From Pelomonas sp. BJYL3 (lineage in GTDB: Bacteria > Pseudomonadota > Gammaproteobacteria > Burkholderiales > Burkholderiaceae_C): a stretch of 64,000 nt of DNA. Shown here one piece after another: positions 20,380 through 27,989 of the stretch; the stretch's first letter is position 1; each line of letters begins with the position of its first letter. The translations under genes were made by a program, and so were the position numbers. The notes under the pieces are model-generated. The model made no database searches. It worked only from the letters and a program-made list of their open reading frames with translations, and was not told where the DNA came from. The stretch lies in assembly GCF_027257975.1 (NCBI RefSeq), contig NZ_JANZKX010000007.1:186001-250000 (forward strand), in the 5' to 3' direction.

Positions 20380-22404
20380 TTACTTCAAGCCGTTGCTGAT
20401 CGCCTTCAGCAACGTCGCCTGGCTGTCATCCCCGTTGAACTCCCAGAAGAAGGCGCCGCCCAGGCCCTTGTTCTTGGCGTAGCTCATCTTCTCGGTGATC
20501 TGGGCCGGGGTGTCGAAGCTCCAGAAGGTCGTGCCGTTGTAGATCCACTGCGCGCGGCTCTGCGGGTCCACGAAGCTCGGGTAGCCCAAGGTCTTGAGGA
20601 TCTTGTAGTCCTCGATGCCCTTCTCGTACTTGCCCGGGGCAGCAGTGCCCTTCTGGTAGAGGCCGTTGTTGACGTTGGCCACACCCGTCCAGCCGCGGCC
20701 GTAGAAGCCGATGCCGATCTGCAGCTTGCTGGCCGGCACGCCCTTGTTCAGGAAGGCCTGCAGGGCGGCGTCGGTGTTGTAGGACTTCACGTCACCCGTG
20801 GCTGGATCGCTGCTGTTGGCATAGAGGGGCGAATGGAAGCCGGTGGTGTCTTCCCAGCCGCCGTGGAAGTCGTACGTCATGACGTTGATGAAGTCCACGT
20901 AGGGGTGGAACTTGTCCGGCTCGATCACGCGGATCTTGTCCACACCGGCAGGCGCTGCGATGGACAGCAGCAGGCCCGGGCGGATGGCGTCGAGCTGCTT
21001 GCGGAACTCGGCCAGCAAGCCGGTGAAGTTCGCCGTGTCCTCGGGCTTGCCACAGGCCAGGCCGCAGGCGGCCGGGTACTCCCAGTCGATGTCGATGCCG
21101 TCAAACAGACCGGCCGCAGCACCGGGACCACCGGCGTATTCCACCGAGGGCAGGTCGCCCTTGATGTAGGCGTCCACGCAGCTCTTGACGAAGGCGGCGC
21201 GGTTCTCGGGCTTGGCAGCTTCTGAGAAGCCGCGCGAGTAGGTCCAGCCGCCCAGCGAGATCAGCACCTTCAGCTTCGGGTACTTGGCCTTGAGCTTCTT
21301 GAGCTGGCCCCAGTTGCCGCGCAGCGGCGCGTCCCAGGCGTCGGCCTTGCCGTCGATGCTGCTCGCGGCGTCAAAGGACTTCGTGTAGTCCGCGAAGGCA
21401 TCGCCACCCACGCCGGTCTGCTCGTTCACAGGGACGGTGACGCCGACCTCGCACTTGTTGTTGCGCACGTTGCCGAAGGCGTAGTTGATGTGCGTGAGCA
21501 GGGGGGCGGAGCCGCTGGTCTCGATGTTCTTGACGAAGTACTTGCGGTCGTAGATGCCCCACTGGGCGAAGTAGCCCAGCACGTTCTTGCCGCCGACGGT
21601 GGCCTTGTCGGTGTGCACGGTCAGGGCGGGCGAGGCGGGCGAGGCGCCGGCTTCGCTGACGGCCTGCACGCTGAAGCTGTAGTCGGTGTCCGGCGTCAGG
21701 CCATTGACGCTGGCGGTGGTGGCCGGGCCTTGCGCCGCCTGGGCCGAGCCCTGCAGCACGCGGTATTGCACCGTGCAGTTGGGGCCGGCGGGCACGGCGT
21801 TCCAGGCCAGGTTCACGCCGGTGCTGGACTTGGAGGGCGCGCTCAGGCCGGTGGGCGTGGCGGGCGTGGTGGTGCAGCTGCCGTTGGCGCTGGTCTTGGC
21901 GCTCAGCGCGGCGCTCTGGGCGGAGGCATTGCCGGCCTTGTCACGGGCGCGGACGGTGTAGCTGTAGCTGGTGTTGGCAGCCAGGCCGCTGTCCACATAG
22001 CTGGTGCCGGTGGGCGAGCCCACCAGGGTGCCGTTGCGGTAGACGTCATAGCCCGCCACGCCGCTGCCGGCGTCGGTCGAGGCCGCCCAGCTCAGGGTGA
22101 TGCTGCTGGCGGTGATGCCGCTGGCGGCCAGGCTGGCGGGCACGGTGGGTGCCGTGGTGTCGGTGTTGCCGCCGTCACAGGCGCCGAGCTGCTTCCAGAC
22201 GTCCCACTGGCCGGACTTGAGCGCGGGGCTTTCGTTCTGGGTCCACCACTTGGCCTGGTAGGCCTGGCTGTTCTGCTGGACCACGGAGCCGCCGGTGTAG
22301 ACGGCGCCGGAGCTCCAGGTCTGCACGCCGGTGCAGTTGTAGGCCTGGGCGCTGCCGGCGGCAAGGCCGGCGGCCAGGGCGATGAGTTTGAGCGAGTGTT
22401 TCAT
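20380..22404 (-). CDS. Secreted GH18 chitinase with CBM5/12 and two FN3 domains
   Basis: 674 residues. Order: signal peptide (MKHSLKLIALAAGLAAGSAQA); CBM5/12 chitin-binding module (about 22-77, YNCTGVQTWSSGAVYTGGSV...WKQLGACDG); two fibronectin III domains (about 85-170 and 175-268); GH18 catalytic barrel (about 275-674). The catalytic signature DGIDIDWEY is near residue 440 with the essential glutamate, and SLGGWTYSRGF and MTYDFHGGWED are typical. It degrades chitin outside the cell. It is the last of three chitinase genes on this strand. Its CBM-coding DNA is nearly identical to that of the next chitinase gene. No good SD is seen upstream of the start. Confidence 0.96.
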   Translation of the reverse strand: MKHSLKLIALAAGLAAGSAQAYNCTGVQTWSSGAVYTGGSVVQQNSQAYQAKWWTQNESPALKSGQWDVWKQLGACDGGNTDTTAPTVPASLAASGITASSITLSWAASTDAGSGVAGYDVYRNGTLVGSPTGTSYVDSGLAANTSYSYTVRARDKAGNASAQSAALSAKTSANGSCTTTPATPTGLSAPSKSSTGVNLAWNAVPAGPNCTVQYRVLQGSAQAAQGPATTASVNGLTPDTDYSFSVQAVSEAGASPASPALTVHTDKATVGGKNVLGYFAQWGIYDRKYFVKNIETSGSAPLLTHINYAFGNVRNNKCEVGVTVPVNEQTGVGGDAFADYTKSFDAASSIDGKADAWDAPLRGNWGQLKKLKAKYPKLKVLISLGGWTYSRGFSEAAKPENRAAFVKSCVDAYIKGDLPSVEYAGGPGAAAGLFDGIDIDWEYPAACGLACGKPEDTANFTGLLAEFRKQLDAIRPGLLLSIAAPAGVDKIRVIEPDKFHPYVDFINVMTYDFHGGWEDTTGFHSPLYANSSDPATGDVKSYNTDAALQAFLNKGVPASKLQIGIGFYGRGWTGVANVNNGLYQKGTAAPGKYEKGIEDYKILKTLGYPSFVDPQSRAQWIYNGTTFWSFDTPAQITEKMSYAKNKGLGGAFFWEFNGDDSQATLLKAISNGLK

Positions 22405-22435
22405 GAGCGTTGAAGAGAGAGAGGTCGAGGGGAAA

Positions 22436-22465
22436 GGCCCGCCGCCGGAGGAGGGGCGGCGGGCC
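22436..22465 (-). terminator. GC-rich hairpin after the large GH18 chitinase gene
   Basis: GGCCCGCCGCC (22436-22446) pairs with GGCGGCGGGCC (22455-22465), and TTT follows on the minus strand. Strong stem, short T-tract. Confidence 0.55.
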
Positions 22466-22500
22466 CGGACTGCTTCTTCAGGATCCCTGGGATGCCCCGG

Positions 22501-25500
22501 TCAGGGCTGCTGGGCCCGACCGCGGCTGACGGCGGCCTTGAGGGCATTGAGAGAGACGTTGCTCGTGCCGCGCCGCGCTTCCTGCTGCAGGGCGTAGCTC
22601 TTGCCGCCGAAGCTCACGATCCAGTTGCTGGGCGTGGGCATGGGCAGGTAGTAGTTCAGCTTGATGGCCACGCTGGCGCCGGGGGCCAGGGTCTGCCAGC
22701 TGGGCAGCTTGAAGGCCGCGCGGTGGAAGTCGTTCTTCAGGCCGCCGATGTTGTTGCCCGCGGCATTGGAGCCGTCGGTGACCACCTTGAGGCCGAAGCC
22801 GCTCTGGTCGGTCAGCGAGGCCGGGATGGCCGTCGGGATGTCGAAGCTGAAGTCCGTGCCGCCGGGCAGGGTCTGGCTGCTCTTGTTGGTGATGGTGAGC
22901 GTGGGGTTGATGGGGTAGTTGGCATCACCCAGGGCAAAGCCGCCGATGCTGAACTGCACGTCGATGGCCTCGGTGGGCATGGTCGCGCTGGTCAGGCGGT
23001 TGCCGTAGGGCGCGGCGGTCCTGAACTTGTTGTAGAGCAGGTTCGTGAGCGTGCTGCCCATGCCGTACTCCGCCTTGGCGTTGTCATAGGCGTAGTCGCC
23101 GGCCAGCTCCCAGAACATCACGCCGCCGATGCCGCGGTCCGCCACGTACTGGGCCTTGACGCCCAGGGACTGCTCGTCCTCGATGGACAGGAAGACCTTC
23201 TTGGTGGCGTTCCACAGCCACGGCGAAACCAGGGTGCCGTCGTAGTAGCGGGTGTAGGTGCCGACGAACTGGTCCTGCGGGTTGGTGGCCGGGTTCAGGC
23301 CATAGGCGCCGATGTAGCTGCCGCTCTTGCCGGCGGCCAGGTTCATGGTGTGCCACAGGGGGTTGGAGCCGGCCGGCACTTCCTTGCTGGAGACGTCCAG
23401 GTCATGCCAGATGTTGTCCAGGCCGATGGCGCCCGCGCCGCACTTCTGCACCGTGCCGCCGCCCGTGCCGGGAGGGCACTTGGTCTGGTCGGTCTGGGCT
23501 GCCGTGCCCCAGAGGCCGTTGGTACCGCCCGTCACGTCCTTCCAGCCGCGGGTGTAGTAGGGCACGCCGATGTTGATGCGGCCTGCCGGCATCGCGCCGC
23601 GGAAGTAGTGGTAGGCCCAGTCGGTGTTCAGGTAGCCGATGCGGCCGTACTGCGAGGCCGTGTAGTAGCTCCAGGCCACCAGCTCGGAGTCCTTGCCATC
23701 GTCATAGAGCGCGGCGTTGGGCCCCACGAACTGGTTCCAGGCGCCGTGCAGGTCATAGCTCATGATGTTGACGTAGTCCAGGTACTTGGTGACCTGGTAC
23801 GTCTCCATGCCGCGCAGCAGATAGCCCGAGGCGGGCGCGGCGACGGTGAGCATGTAGTGGCGGGCGTCCTGCTGGCCGGCGGCGTCGAGCTTGGCGCGCA
23901 GGGTCTGCATCAGCGTCACGAAGTTCTTCATCAGCGTGGCCCGGCGGGCGTTGCTGATGGTGAAGTCGTCCGGGTTGCCGGCGTCCTTCATGCTGGTGGC
24001 GTATTCGTAGTCGATGTCCACGCCATCGAAGCCGTACTGGCGCAGGAAGGCCACGGCGGAGTCGGCGAAGGTGTTGATGCCGGCGGTGTTGGCGCTGCCG
24101 TCGGCATTGGTGGTCATGGTGTAGAAGCCACCGCTGGCCACGCGCTTGCCCGTGTCATCGAAGTAGCCGCCGGTCTCGGCCCAGCCGCCCACGGAGACGA
24201 GGGTCTTGACCTTGGGGTACTGCTTCTTGAACTTGCTCAGCAGGTTGAAGTGGCCCTTGTAGGAAAGGGTGCTGTCCATCTCGGCGCCGGCCACACCGGG
24301 CCAGGTCATGCCGGTGGCGGCGTTGTTCGGGTCGGCCGGGTTGCCCACCGAGACCTTGTTGCTGCCGTCCACATGGGCGAAGGCGTAGTTGATGTGGGTC
24401 AGCTGGCCCCAGGGGATGTTGCTGGCCAGGTAGGCGGGCGTGCCGTCCTTGCCGGTGCGCCAGCTGGTGAAGTAGCCGATGATGCGGCGCGGCTTGTCGG
24501 CGCCCATCATCTCGCGGCCCTGGTCGTCATAGACCTTGCAGTAGGCGGGCGTGGTGCCGGGAGTGGTGTAGAGGCCTTCCGGGCGGCACTTCTCGTCGCC
24601 GGTGGCGCCGCCGCTGACGGTGACGCGGGCGCTGCCGCTGTCGCCGGTGGCACCCTTGTCGTCGGTGGCGCGGGCGGTGATGTCATGCACGCCGGCGCGG
24701 GCCGTCCAGCTGATGCTGAAGGGGGCGGTCGTGTCCTCGGCGATCAGCACGCCGTTGTCGTAGAAGGCCACCTTGGCCACGCTGCCGTCCGGGTCGGAGG
24801 CGGTCGCGGAGACGGTCACCGTCGCGCCGTCCGTGGCGCTGCTACCGTCGGTCGGCGCGCTGAGGGACACGACGGGCGGCTTGTTGACCGTGCCGCTGGT
24901 GACGGTCACCGACTGGCTCTTGCTGTTGGTGGCGCCCTTGTTGTCGGTCACGGTGAGGGTGACGTTGTAGGTGCCGGCCGCGGCATAGCTGCGGCTGGCG
25001 GTGGCGCCGGTGGCGCTGCTGCCGTCACCGAAGGTCCAGGCGTAGCTGGCGATGCTGCCGTCGGGGTCGGTCGAGCCGCTGCCGTTGACGCTGACGGTCA
25101 GGCCGCTGGCGCTGCTGGTGAAGCTGGCCACGGGCGGCAGGTTGACGGTGCCGCTGGTGACGGTGACGGACTGACTCTTGCTGCTGGTCGCGCCCTTGTT
25201 GTCGGTCACGGTGAGGGTGACGGTGTAGGTGCCGGCCGCGGCATAGGTGCGCGAGGCGGTGGCGCCGGTGGCGCTGCTGCCGTCCCCGAAGGTCCAGGCA
25301 TAGCTGGCGATGCTGCCGTCGGGGTCGGTCGAGCCGCTGCCGTTGACGCTGAGCACCAGGCCGCTGGCGCTGCTGGTGAAGCTGGCCACGGGCGGCTGGT
25401 TGACCGTGCCGTCGCAGGGCCCCAGCTGCTTCCAGACATCCCACTGGCCGGACTTGAGCGCGGGGCTCTCGTTCTGGGTCCACCACTTGGCCTGGTAGGC

Positions 25501-25638
25501 CTGGCTGTTCTGCTGGACCACGGAGCCGCCCGTGTAGACGGCGCCGGAGCTCCAGGTCTGCACGCCGGTGCAGTTGTAGGCGAAGGAGGGGAGGACGCTG
25601 CTGCCGATCAGCAGCGCCAGTACCGTGCGTTGATGCAT
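22501..25638 (-). CDS. Secreted multidomain GH18 chitinase with CBM5/12, tandem PKD and Ig-like domains
   Basis: 1045 residues. Order: signal peptide (MHQRTVLALLIGSSVLPSFA); CBM5/12 (about 21-75); two PKD domains with the WTFGDGSSATGATASR core (about 80-250), duplicated at 86-residue (258-bp) spacing; a bacterial Ig-like domain (about 255-343); GH18 domain from about 385 with signature DGVDIDYEY near 540. Large insertions and a C-terminal beta-rich region (FSIGGFALGDANYP..., about 860-1020) follow. PKD and Ig modules act as spacers between the chitin-binding and catalytic parts. SD AAGGAAT precedes the start at 25638. It is transcribed in the same direction as the other two chitinases, with a 126-bp gap behind the GH19 gene. 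Confidence 0.95.
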   Translation of the reverse strand: MHQRTVLALLIGSSVLPSFAYNCTGVQTWSSGAVYTGGSVVQQNSQAYQAKWWTQNESPALKSGQWDVWKQLGPCDGTVNQPPVASFTSSASGLVLSVNGSGSTDPDGSIASYAWTFGDGSSATGATASRTYAAAGTYTVTLTVTDNKGATSSKSQSVTVTSGTVNLPPVASFTSSASGLTVSVNGSGSTDPDGSIASYAWTFGDGSSATGATASRSYAAAGTYNVTLTVTDNKGATNSKSQSVTVTSGTVNKPPVVSLSAPTDGSSATDGATVTVSATASDPDGSVAKVAFYDNGVLIAEDTTAPFSISWTARAGVHDITARATDDKGATGDSGSARVTVSGGATGDEKCRPEGLYTTPGTTPAYCKVYDDQGREMMGADKPRRIIGYFTSWRTGKDGTPAYLASNIPWGQLTHINYAFAHVDGSNKVSVGNPADPNNAATGMTWPGVAGAEMDSTLSYKGHFNLLSKFKKQYPKVKTLVSVGGWAETGGYFDDTGKRVASGGFYTMTTNADGSANTAGINTFADSAVAFLRQYGFDGVDIDYEYATSMKDAGNPDDFTISNARRATLMKNFVTLMQTLRAKLDAAGQQDARHYMLTVAAPASGYLLRGMETYQVTKYLDYVNIMSYDLHGAWNQFVGPNAALYDDGKDSELVAWSYYTASQYGRIGYLNTDWAYHYFRGAMPAGRINIGVPYYTRGWKDVTGGTNGLWGTAAQTDQTKCPPGTGGGTVQKCGAGAIGLDNIWHDLDVSSKEVPAGSNPLWHTMNLAAGKSGSYIGAYGLNPATNPQDQFVGTYTRYYDGTLVSPWLWNATKKVFLSIEDEQSLGVKAQYVADRGIGGVMFWELAGDYAYDNAKAEYGMGSTLTNLLYNKFRTAAPYGNRLTSATMPTEAIDVQFSIGGFALGDANYPINPTLTITNKSSQTLPGGTDFSFDIPTAIPASLTDQSGFGLKVVTDGSNAAGNNIGGLKNDFHRAAFKLPSWQTLAPGASVAIKLNYYLPMPTPSNWIVSFGGKSYALQQEARRGTSNVSLNALKAAVSRGRAQQP

Positions 25639-25764
25639 GGCGATTCCTTGAGGGTTCGTGAAAAGGGTGCACGAGGCCAGGACCGCGGGCGCGGGGCCCG
25701 GGTCCGGCAGTCAGTGAGGAGGGGTCAGGGAGAGAGGATCCCGGGGACTTTTTTTCTTGGGTGC

Positions 25765-27492
25765 TCAGGGCTTCACGATGACGTCGAAGTACTTCTCGAC
25801 GCAGCGCTGGTAGTCCCCGGCCTTCAGGGAGAAGTACGCGGTCTGGTAGCCCACCAGCTTGCAGGCGAAGGCCTTGCCCTCGGGCATTTCCGCGTGATAG
25901 GACCAGTCCTGGTCCCAGTAGATGTCCAGGGCGCCGGCACCGCCGACGGCAAAGGACTTCTGGTTGGCGCAGCCCAGCTCCTCGGTGGAGGGGACGGGTA
26001 CGCCCAGGGCCGCCGCATGCTCACGGTAGTAGGCGATGCGGTTGACGGATTGCGGCTTCTCGTAGCCCTGGCCGCACTCGATGCCGCCGTTGATGATGTT
26101 GGTCGTGGCACCGAAGCCCGGCTTGATGCCGGCGGCCGTGTCGACCGCATTGGGCTTCCAGGTGCCATCCACCACATGCAGCATGCTGGGCTTGGGCGAG
26201 GCCGGGTAGACGTAGAAGAACACGGCCGAGGCCAGGTTCAGCCAGGTGTCGGCCACCTGCTCGGGGTTGTTGAGCAGGACCTTCACGTCACCGAACATGG
26301 CGTCGGAGAAGGGGCCGTAGTTGTAGTTGTACGAGAGCTGCTTGGCGCCGCGGCCGAAGTACTGCTTGAAGCGCCCCTGGGCGTCCTTGCCGCAGGGCCA
26401 GGTCTGGCCCTGCCAGGTCGTGGGGTTGCACTCGTTGTTGTAGGGGCAGCCGTAGCTCGATTCGCTGCAGCCCGACTCCCGCACGAAGTACAGGGCCTGG
26501 CGCCATTGCGGCGTCGGGCTGTTGGGGTCGTGCGCGCCCGTCTCCTGCGTGAAGTGGGCGAACATGGTGGCCAGGGTCTTGCGGCAGATGGCGTCGGAGT
26601 CGCGACCGTCCGTGTACGTCATGCAGACGCCCGAGAACTTGGCGATGGCCTGCAGCAGGCCCGTGTAGGTATAGGACTTGTCGCGCTGCGAGAAGAGGTA
26701 CTCCCACTGGCTGACCGGCAGGATCTTCTCGACGCGCTTGACGTTCTCCGGGTTGCTGGCCAGGCCCGGGGCCACGGCCGTGACCACGCTGTTGGCCCGC
26801 GTGGCGATCGAGGCCTTGACGGCGCGGAAGAGGGCGGTGTCCGTCAGCTTCGCCTCCGTGGCCAGCACGTCCGACTGCTTCAGGATGTACTTGCCCGTGC
26901 TCGGGTCCTTGACCACCACGGCCAGGGTGAAGGACTGCGACTTGGCGTTCGTCGCGCCCTTGTTGTCAGTCACCGTGAGGCCGACGGCATAGGTGCCCGA
27001 GGCCGCATAGGCGTGCGTGACCTTGGCGCCGCTGGCGCTGCTGCCATCACCGAAGGTCCATAGGTAGCTGCTGATCTGCCCGTCTGGGTCCGTGGAGCCG
27101 CTGGCGTCCAGGGACAGGGTCAGGCGGTCCACGCTGCTGGTGAAGGCGGCCACGGGCGGCTTGTTGCCCGGATCACCGCCACCGCCGCCGTCACACGTGC
27201 CCAGCAGCTTCCAGACGGCCCAGGCGCCCGAGTTGGCCGCGGGCGACTGGCCCTGCGTCCACCAGTTGGCGCTGTAGGCCTTGCCGGATTCCTGCACCTG
27301 CTGGCCCGAGGTATAGGCCGTGGCGCTGTTCCACACATTGATGCCCGTGCAATTGACGGCCTGCGCCTGGCTGGCCGCCAGGATCAGCGGCATGGCCGCC
27401 AGGGTCGCCCGCAACAGGGAAGAGGCGCGGGCCGTGCCGCGGGAAGGGGATGCCATGGCCGTCTCGCCATGAGGTACTGCGCTTGCAAACAT
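25765..27492 (-). CDS. Secreted GH19 chitinase with CBM5/12 and PKD domains
   Basis: 575 residues. The start is the ATG at 27492 (MFASAVPHGE), with AGGAG upstream. A shorter start at MASPSRGTARAS (27456) would give a more ordinary signal peptide ending at ASQAQA. A CBM5/12 (VNCTGINVWNSATAYTSGQQ...) and one PKD domain (YLWTFGDGSSASGAKVTHAY) follow. The GH19 domain has the catalytic glutamate region MFAHFTQETGAHDP near residue 314, and YFGRGAKQLSYNYNYGPF and NIINGGIECG. GH19 enzymes use an inverting mechanism unlike the GH18 pair, so together they can attack chitin differently. First gene of the chitinase group, behind the operator-rich upstream region. Confidence 0.95.
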   Translation of the reverse strand: MFASAVPHGETAMASPSRGTARASSLLRATLAAMPLILAASQAQAVNCTGINVWNSATAYTSGQQVQESGKAYSANWWTQGQSPAANSGAWAVWKLLGTCDGGGGGDPGNKPPVAAFTSSVDRLTLSLDASGSTDPDGQISSYLWTFGDGSSASGAKVTHAYAASGTYAVGLTVTDNKGATNAKSQSFTLAVVVKDPSTGKYILKQSDVLATEAKLTDTALFRAVKASIATRANSVVTAVAPGLASNPENVKRVEKILPVSQWEYLFSQRDKSYTYTGLLQAIAKFSGVCMTYTDGRDSDAICRKTLATMFAHFTQETGAHDPNSPTPQWRQALYFVRESGCSESSYGCPYNNECNPTTWQGQTWPCGKDAQGRFKQYFGRGAKQLSYNYNYGPFSDAMFGDVKVLLNNPEQVADTWLNLASAVFFYVYPASPKPSMLHVVDGTWKPNAVDTAAGIKPGFGATTNIINGGIECGQGYEKPQSVNRIAYYREHAAALGVPVPSTEELGCANQKSFAVGGAGALDIYWDQDWSYHAEMPEGKAFACKLVGYQTAYFSLKAGDYQRCVEKYFDVIVKP

Positions 27493-27593
27493 GAACGGGT
27501 CTCCTGCGTTCAACGTGCGCTGCTGATCTTGCGCTGGGCGTCTTCGCGCCCGAGAGAGACAGGGCGCTCAACAACACGCTCCGTCCGCAGCTA

Positions 27594-27645
27594 CCAGACC
27601 AGTACCACCAGTAGTCTTGTAGTGGTATGCACTTTAGATACCACT
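27594..27645. promoter_or_regulatory. Operator-like dyads upstream of the chitinase genes
   Basis: An 8-bp-arm palindrome AGTGGTAT-N9-ATACCACT lies at 27621-27645. ACCAGACCAGTACCACCAGT at 27594-27613 repeats TGGT/ACCA half-sites, in the only AT-rich stretch here (about 27590-27700). TGGT-type half-sites are used by GntR/HutC-family regulators, some of which control N-acetylglucosamine and chitin genes. The regulator gene is not in the window. The stretch 27646-27989 shows no convincing gene. Confidence 0.5.
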
Positions 27646-27989
27646 TTATGCAAAAACATTGATACAAACACCTAGGGCTGCCGTAACCCTGTGTAAGGTT
27701 GATGACCAATATGGGACCAGATGCGCGGGGCGCCCAGGAGAAGGGGCGCGGTGGTCTGCGTCCAGGGGCGGGGAGGCGAGGCCGTAAGTGTTTGTACCGA
27801 GTGCTGGCGAGCGGTATTCGGGATGCCAGGGGAGGCTTCGCCGGCCTATTGGAACGGGAGCCCATCATCATGGGTGGCGGAGTCCTGGCGCCCGCCGCAA
27901 GCAGGCGTAGGCATGCCGGAGCCGGAGCGGGGCCGCCCGTGGCACGAAGGATCCCGCGTCGTGCAGAGGTGCCTTTGCCCTGGACTGCG

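Noticed and set aside
22492-27063. 1523-codon open frame on the plus strand
   Set aside because: It runs antisense to two strongly supported chitinase genes. Long antisense frames arise from GC-rich codon bias; the translation is V/A/G-rich with no family.
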